Below, piece after piece: positions 1-10,000 of a stretch of 10,000 nt of DNA. Below the pieces are notes generated by a model, which saw only the letters and a list, made by a program, of their open reading frames with translations, was not told the DNA's origin and did no database searches. This DNA is from Halisarca cf. caerulea. Taxonomy: Eukaryota; Porifera; Demospongiae; Chondrillida; Halisarcidae. Numbering within the stretch: the stretch's first letter is position 1; every line of letters begins with the position of its first letter. Position numbers and translations under genes: made by a program. Location: positions 196,601 to 206,600 of the forward strand of contig CAUJGJ010000007.1 in assembly GCA_963170055.1 (NCBI GenBank), in the 5' to 3' direction.

Positions 1-65
1 ACACACACACACACACACACTGCACACACACACACAAACACACAAACACACACACACACACACAC

Positions 66-142
<77 letters not shown>
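1..142. repeat. (CA)n microsatellite with TGC interruptions
   Basis: An almost pure AC/CA repeat begins at the window edge. It is broken by CTGC-type interruptions near 21, 68 and 137 and by a few AAAC variants. It trails off into CA-rich sequence up to the exon 5 donor at 178. It lies in the intron following exon 5 of the minus-strand gene, where it reads as (TG)n. Confidence 0.95.
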
Positions 143-178
143 CACAGGCGCATGCAGGCACACACATGCACACACTAC

Positions 179-7164
<6,986 letters not shown>

Positions 7165-7206
7165 CCTTGAAAATGCCTATTTCGTTTCCTGCACGGAAGG
7201 TTCTCA

Positions 7207-7213
7207 TTATATA
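7207..7213 (-). promoter_or_regulatory. TATA-like element upstream of the aminotransferase start
   Basis: The minus strand reads GCTATATAATGAG, with TATATAA at 7213-7207, about 43 bases upstream of the ATG at 7164. A start of transcription about 30 bases downstream of it would leave a short 5' leader. The motif is common by chance in AT-rich DNA, so this is only a placement-based suggestion. Confidence 0.3.
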
Positions 7214-7512
7214 GCAAAGCCTCACACAATACACAGAGCCACACAAATACACAACTATAGTCAAATATGGAATTAACACAATGCCAATTATGCTATATGT
7301 AAATCTGAAACCGTTATCACTGCACTGACATATGATAAGTGTTAATGTGTAAAATTCACATTTTAGAATTGTTGAAAGTAAAAATTGGCAACCAGTTCAT
7401 TAAACCTGATATGCATGCCATGCTGAAGAAGTATTTGGTGCAGTGCTCTTTCTTTTTAATAGTATATATGGTATCAGTAACAAAGTACATGAGTAAACAG
7501 GATCGATGTACA

Positions 7513-7560
7513 GCTGCAGGGATATATGCAGGTATGTGTGTGGGTATATATACCTGTCGA
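7513..7560. repeat. CAGGTATG-type minisatellite, left part split by a MITE
   Basis: Units such as GCAGGGATATATGCAGGTATGTGTGTGGGTATATATACCTG resemble the run at 8061-8190 on the other side of the MITE 7563-8060. The element therefore appears to have landed inside one tract of tandem-like TATGCAGG/ACCTGCA repeats. Confidence 0.6.
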
Positions 7561-7562
7561 TA

Positions 7563-8060
7563 CAGTAGACCCTCGATTATCCAGACCCCTTTGCATGGTC
7601 ACAACAAATTTCTATATATAGGTGTCCGGATAAGTGAAATACAGTCATGCCTGGGTTATCCGACACAGTTTGTAGCCAAAATACTTGTCGGATAACAGAG
7701 GTTGTTGGATAAGTGAGGCAGATTTGTGTACATAGAGATAGTCAGTGTTGCTGAATTGATGGTCGGATAAATCAGGTTTCTGGATAACTCAAGTCCGGAT
7801 AACCCAGGCGTGACTGTAGTCCAGATAACTGAAATTACAGTTTACTACTCTTTTGCACTTAGCGCTAGCTGTATCCATTTGTCCCTGGCTCTCAATAATC
7901 CGTTAACTGACGATCAATCGAACACAAACAGTCTTGTGTATACATACGTAACGACTACTGCACATGCACAACTGCATGTGGCTGCTATTTTTCTATTCTT
8001 AGCAAGGGGCTGATTATCGAAACCAGATAATCAAGGGTCCGGATAATCGAGGGTCTACTG
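7563..8060. mobile_element. Outer MITE with CAGTAGACCCTCGATTATCC ends and TA duplication
   Basis: The left terminus CAGTAGACCCTCGATTATCC and right terminus GGATAATCGAGGGTCTACTG are perfect 20-bp inverted repeats. TA flanks both sides (7561-7562 and 8061-8062), which is the target duplication of the Tc1/mariner-pogo superfamily. The termini closely resemble those of pogo/Tigger-type elements. A second MITE occupies 7642-7816; without it and one TA copy the element is about 320 bp. No transposase was seen, so it is non-autonomous. Confidence 0.92.
7642..7816. mobile_element. Inner MITE with CAGTCATGCCTGGGTTATCC ends, nested with exact TA duplication
   Basis: The 175-bp element begins CAGTCATGCCTGGGTTATCC and ends GGATAACCCAGGCGTGACTG, a near-perfect inverted repeat. 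TA lies on both sides (7640-7641, 7817-7818). Its interior carries five GGATAA motifs in the same direction (7690, 7707, 7765, 7782, 7797), two of them in contexts resembling ends of other families (GGATAACAGAGGTT, GGATAAGTGAGG). It is non-coding and inserted into the element at 7563-8060. Confidence 0.92.
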
Positions 8061-8195
8061 TACCTGCACACATACCTGCAGGTATGCATGCAGGTATATA
8101 CGTGTGCAGGTATGGGTGTATATACACACAATGTATACACACACATATACAGGTATACATGCAGGTATGTGTGTACGCACAATGTACACACATAC
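8061..8195. repeat. CAGGTATG-type minisatellite, right part
   Basis: Repeated short words include ACCTGCA, GCAGGTAT, GTATATAC and ACACAATGTA(T)ACACACA. The ACACAATGTA-ACACACA block occurs twice (near 8126 and 8178), as does TACATGCAGGTATG or a close variant. Palindromic cores ACCTGCAGGT and GCATGC are present. Frames crossing it are rich in Tyr, Thr, His and Cys and are not credible genes. Confidence 0.7.
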
Positions 8196-8237
8196 ATTAT
8201 GGTCAGTTCAAATGCATATCTTGTGCACTGAGTTCAA

Positions 8238-8560
<323 letters not shown>

Positions 8561-8678
8561 CATAATTAAAAGCTGCCAAACACAATATGCTGTTCCAACC
8601 TTGAAATATACCAGCCTAGAACTGTCCCTTCGACCATTCTTGTGGTTGTGTCCGGAATTCTGCTTTCCTCAGAAAGTA

Positions 8679-8818
8679 CACTGAGTGAAACCTTTACTAA
8701 AGGACACCTCTGAAATGCAGCCATTTAAATTTAAATTTCTGAACTAATGACACCTCCATATACAGGATAGCTTACTGCATGTGATCTCAATGGTGTCCTT
8801 ATTATAAAGGCTTCACTG
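8679..8818. mobile_element. 140-bp MITE with GTGAAACCTTTAnTAAAGGACACC ends
   Basis: The left end GAGTGAAACCTTTACTAAAG and right end CTTATTATAAAGGCTTCACTG are imperfect inverted repeats, each continuing into a GGACACC/GGTGTCC block. TA flanks both sides (7-8 bases left of GTGAAACC at 8677-8678, and at 8819-8820). The left tip appears altered by a short insertion (CACTGAGTG for CAGTG). The GGACAC block links it to the family at 470 and 2528. Confidence 0.75.
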
Positions 8819-9244
8819 TATTGTATCTTTAGAGCAAGGCATACGTAGGTCAAAATTCCTATCCAGCCATTTTGTCTTGCATCATCCTTTCATATGGAGT
8901 ACATTCTCCATAGTATGCAATAGATCAATATCTCATGCATACATCACTATTATATCAAATGTTTAGACAAAATGAAGGTACCACTCAAACAAACCAACTG
9001 CAAGACCATTTTGTTTCCATGGTAATCGGGTGATATCTCAGGTAATAAACTGGTGAGAATGGATATCATCGCTGTGGTACACAGGCTAACCTCTTAATAC
9101 AACAGTGACACCAGTACTTTCAAAGCCACACATGAATTGAATGGTAGGGTGATCAAACACTGTATAATAATTATGGGTGTGGAAGACGAACAAGTTATCA
9201 CACTCAACTATAATGGGACAGTAGCATACCATTGGATAGATTAC

Positions 9245-9312
9245 TTGCATGACCTCAACTTTGCCTATAGGTGAGGGTATCAGCTCTAACCCTATAACAT
9301 CCTCCTCATACT
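9245..9312 (-). CDS. Possible internal exon of a second minus-strand gene
   Basis: Acceptor TTAACACCCAG| and donor ATGCAA|GTAATC bound 68 bases encoding YEEDVIGLELIPSPIGKVEV and two more residues, with a branch-point-like TTAGTTAAC upstream. The frame actually stays open past the donor to a TAG at 9086, so the segment could instead be a longer terminal exon (9086-9312). An alternative acceptor (TTATTATACAG| at about 9148) would join in phase and end at a nearby TAA. The composition is protein-like, but I recognise no family. An adjacent gene whose 5' part lies to the right is possible; chance is not excluded. Confidence 0.3.
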
Positions 9313-9336
9313 CTGGGTGTTAACTAATCATTATTA

Positions 9337-9541
9337 CAGTGAAACCTCTGTAATCCAGCATGTCTATAACCCAACATTCTCTCTAATCCGTCCATCTTAT
9401 GATTCAAAAGTACATTTACCATTATCATGATCATAGTGGTGTTTGCAAGAGTCACTCCGTAATCAAACACTCCAGGCCTGCAACTTCCTAATCTGACACT
9501 CTTCAAACCTCATTTAGTGTCAGATTAGAGAGGTTTCACTA
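9337..9541. mobile_element. MITE, 'CAGTGAAACCTCTGTAATCC' family, with TA duplication
   Basis: The 205-bp element begins CAGTGAAACCTCTGTAATCC and ends GATTAGAGAGGTTTCACTA (final base changed from G), with TA on both sides (9335-9336 and 9542-9543). Its interior matches the reverse complement of the element at 2784-2984 through several blocks, including ACATTCTCTCTAATC and AGTCACTCCGTAATC-like sequence. It is non-coding. The 60-codon minus-strand frame at 9324-9506 is contained almost wholly within it. Confidence 0.88.
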
Positions 9542-9543
9542 TA

Positions 9544-10000
9544 TGAGATTAATGGTACCAAAGACCTTTGAGGTGAGGAATAAATATAGTGTAAACATGC
9601 ATTCAGAGAGGACGATATTATTGATCTTTTCTTGTATATAAGGTTTTTTCGCAGGCCAAGTTCTGATTAGTAGAACACACAATTTGAATGTTCTCATCAC
9701 TATAAAAAGAGGTAGCTAGAATTACAAAACATGCCTATCCAATGATCCGCACACAGATTGTCTCCACTGGTTTACCGCCCTACATCTGATCAGCCAATGT
9801 ATGTTTAGAATGTCCTTAAAATGGCGTACGTAGTTCACACCTCAAAAGGGTTCATTGCATGCATCACATATGCATAAAATTTTGTGGGTCACAACAAAGA
9901 AAATCGACAATCCTGGAATATTATGAAGTTTGGCAGATAGGCAGAGTCCAGTTATAAGAATATAATGGTACCTTTTGTTTTATTTTTACAAATTATAAGT
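9544..10000. other. Right end of the window: no gene supported
   Basis: The sequence is AT-rich with a TATAAAAAG at 9701, a CCAAT at 9794 and an AAAATGGCG motif at 9818-9826, which also starts an 18-codon plus-strand frame ending at 9877. These are individually weak, and no spliced continuation can be seen inside the window. Confidence 0.5.

Larger units (their letters stand above)
7165..7562. other. Region upstream of the aminotransferase start: no coding sequence seen
   Basis: This is the 5' side of the minus-strand gene. Apart from the TATA-like motif at 7207-7213 there is AT-rich sequence, then CAGGTATG-type repeats from about 7513. The plus-strand frame at 7339-7695 has no recognisable protein signature, and its last third lies inside the MITE that starts at 7563. 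Confidence 0.55.

Noticed and set aside
8868..9022. Apparent inverted repeat CATTTTGTCTTGCA / TGCAAGACCATTTTG
   Set aside because: The halves match partly in inverted and partly in direct orientation. No consistent terminal repeat or duplication could be defined.
9821..9877. 18-codon plus-strand frame starting in AAAATGGCG, a YY1-like motif
   Set aside because: A short motif in AT-rich DNA with no visible exon structure to the window edge is not enough to call a promoter or gene.

Overview
The window looks like AT-rich, intron-containing animal nuclear DNA. It has GT-AG introns, very long dinucleotide microsatellites and many short TA-flanked, non-autonomous DNA transposons (MITEs). Coding sequence is sparse, and nothing looks bacterial: no operons, no long uninterrupted genes. 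The gene content and transposon termini fit an early-branching metazoan such as a sponge. That assignment is an impression from reading, not a demonstrated one.

The one gene that can be reconstructed with confidence runs on the minus strand, from a start codon at 7164 leftwards off the window. Five exons (7164-7074, 6984-6954, 1607-1289, 903-838, 320-179) join with consistent phase at every junction. They encode the first 216 residues of a PLP-dependent, class V aminotransferase-fold protein, the fold of cysteine desulfurases. A 31-base microexon carries the YADYTASG motif and is followed by a 5.3-kb intron. The C-terminal part, including the expected PLP lysine, lies left of base 1.

By region: 1-142 is a CA repeat. 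179-1607 holds exons 5, 4 and 3, with one MITE and an uninterrupted 228-bp TG tract in the introns. 1608-6953 is the large intron, with at least five transposon-like insertions (one nested pair), hairpin-forming patches, and a weak candidate plus-strand first exon (4982-5060) behind a TATA-like box. 6954-7164 holds exons 2 and 1. 7165-7560 is the putative promoter side. 7563-8060 is a nested pair of TA-flanked MITEs inside a CAGGTATG-rich minisatellite. 8238-8560 is a CT/TG compound microsatellite. 8679-9541 holds two more MITEs and one possible exon of a second minus-strand gene. 9544-10000 shows nothing supportable as a gene.

Most longer open frames here are artefacts of microsatellites (His-Thr, Cys-Val, Ser-Leu or Arg-Glu runs) or of MITE sequence. 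No RNA gene, CRISPR array or operon was seen. The most interesting material is the split aminotransferase gene with its microexon and the cluster of related MITE families, including two nested insertions.
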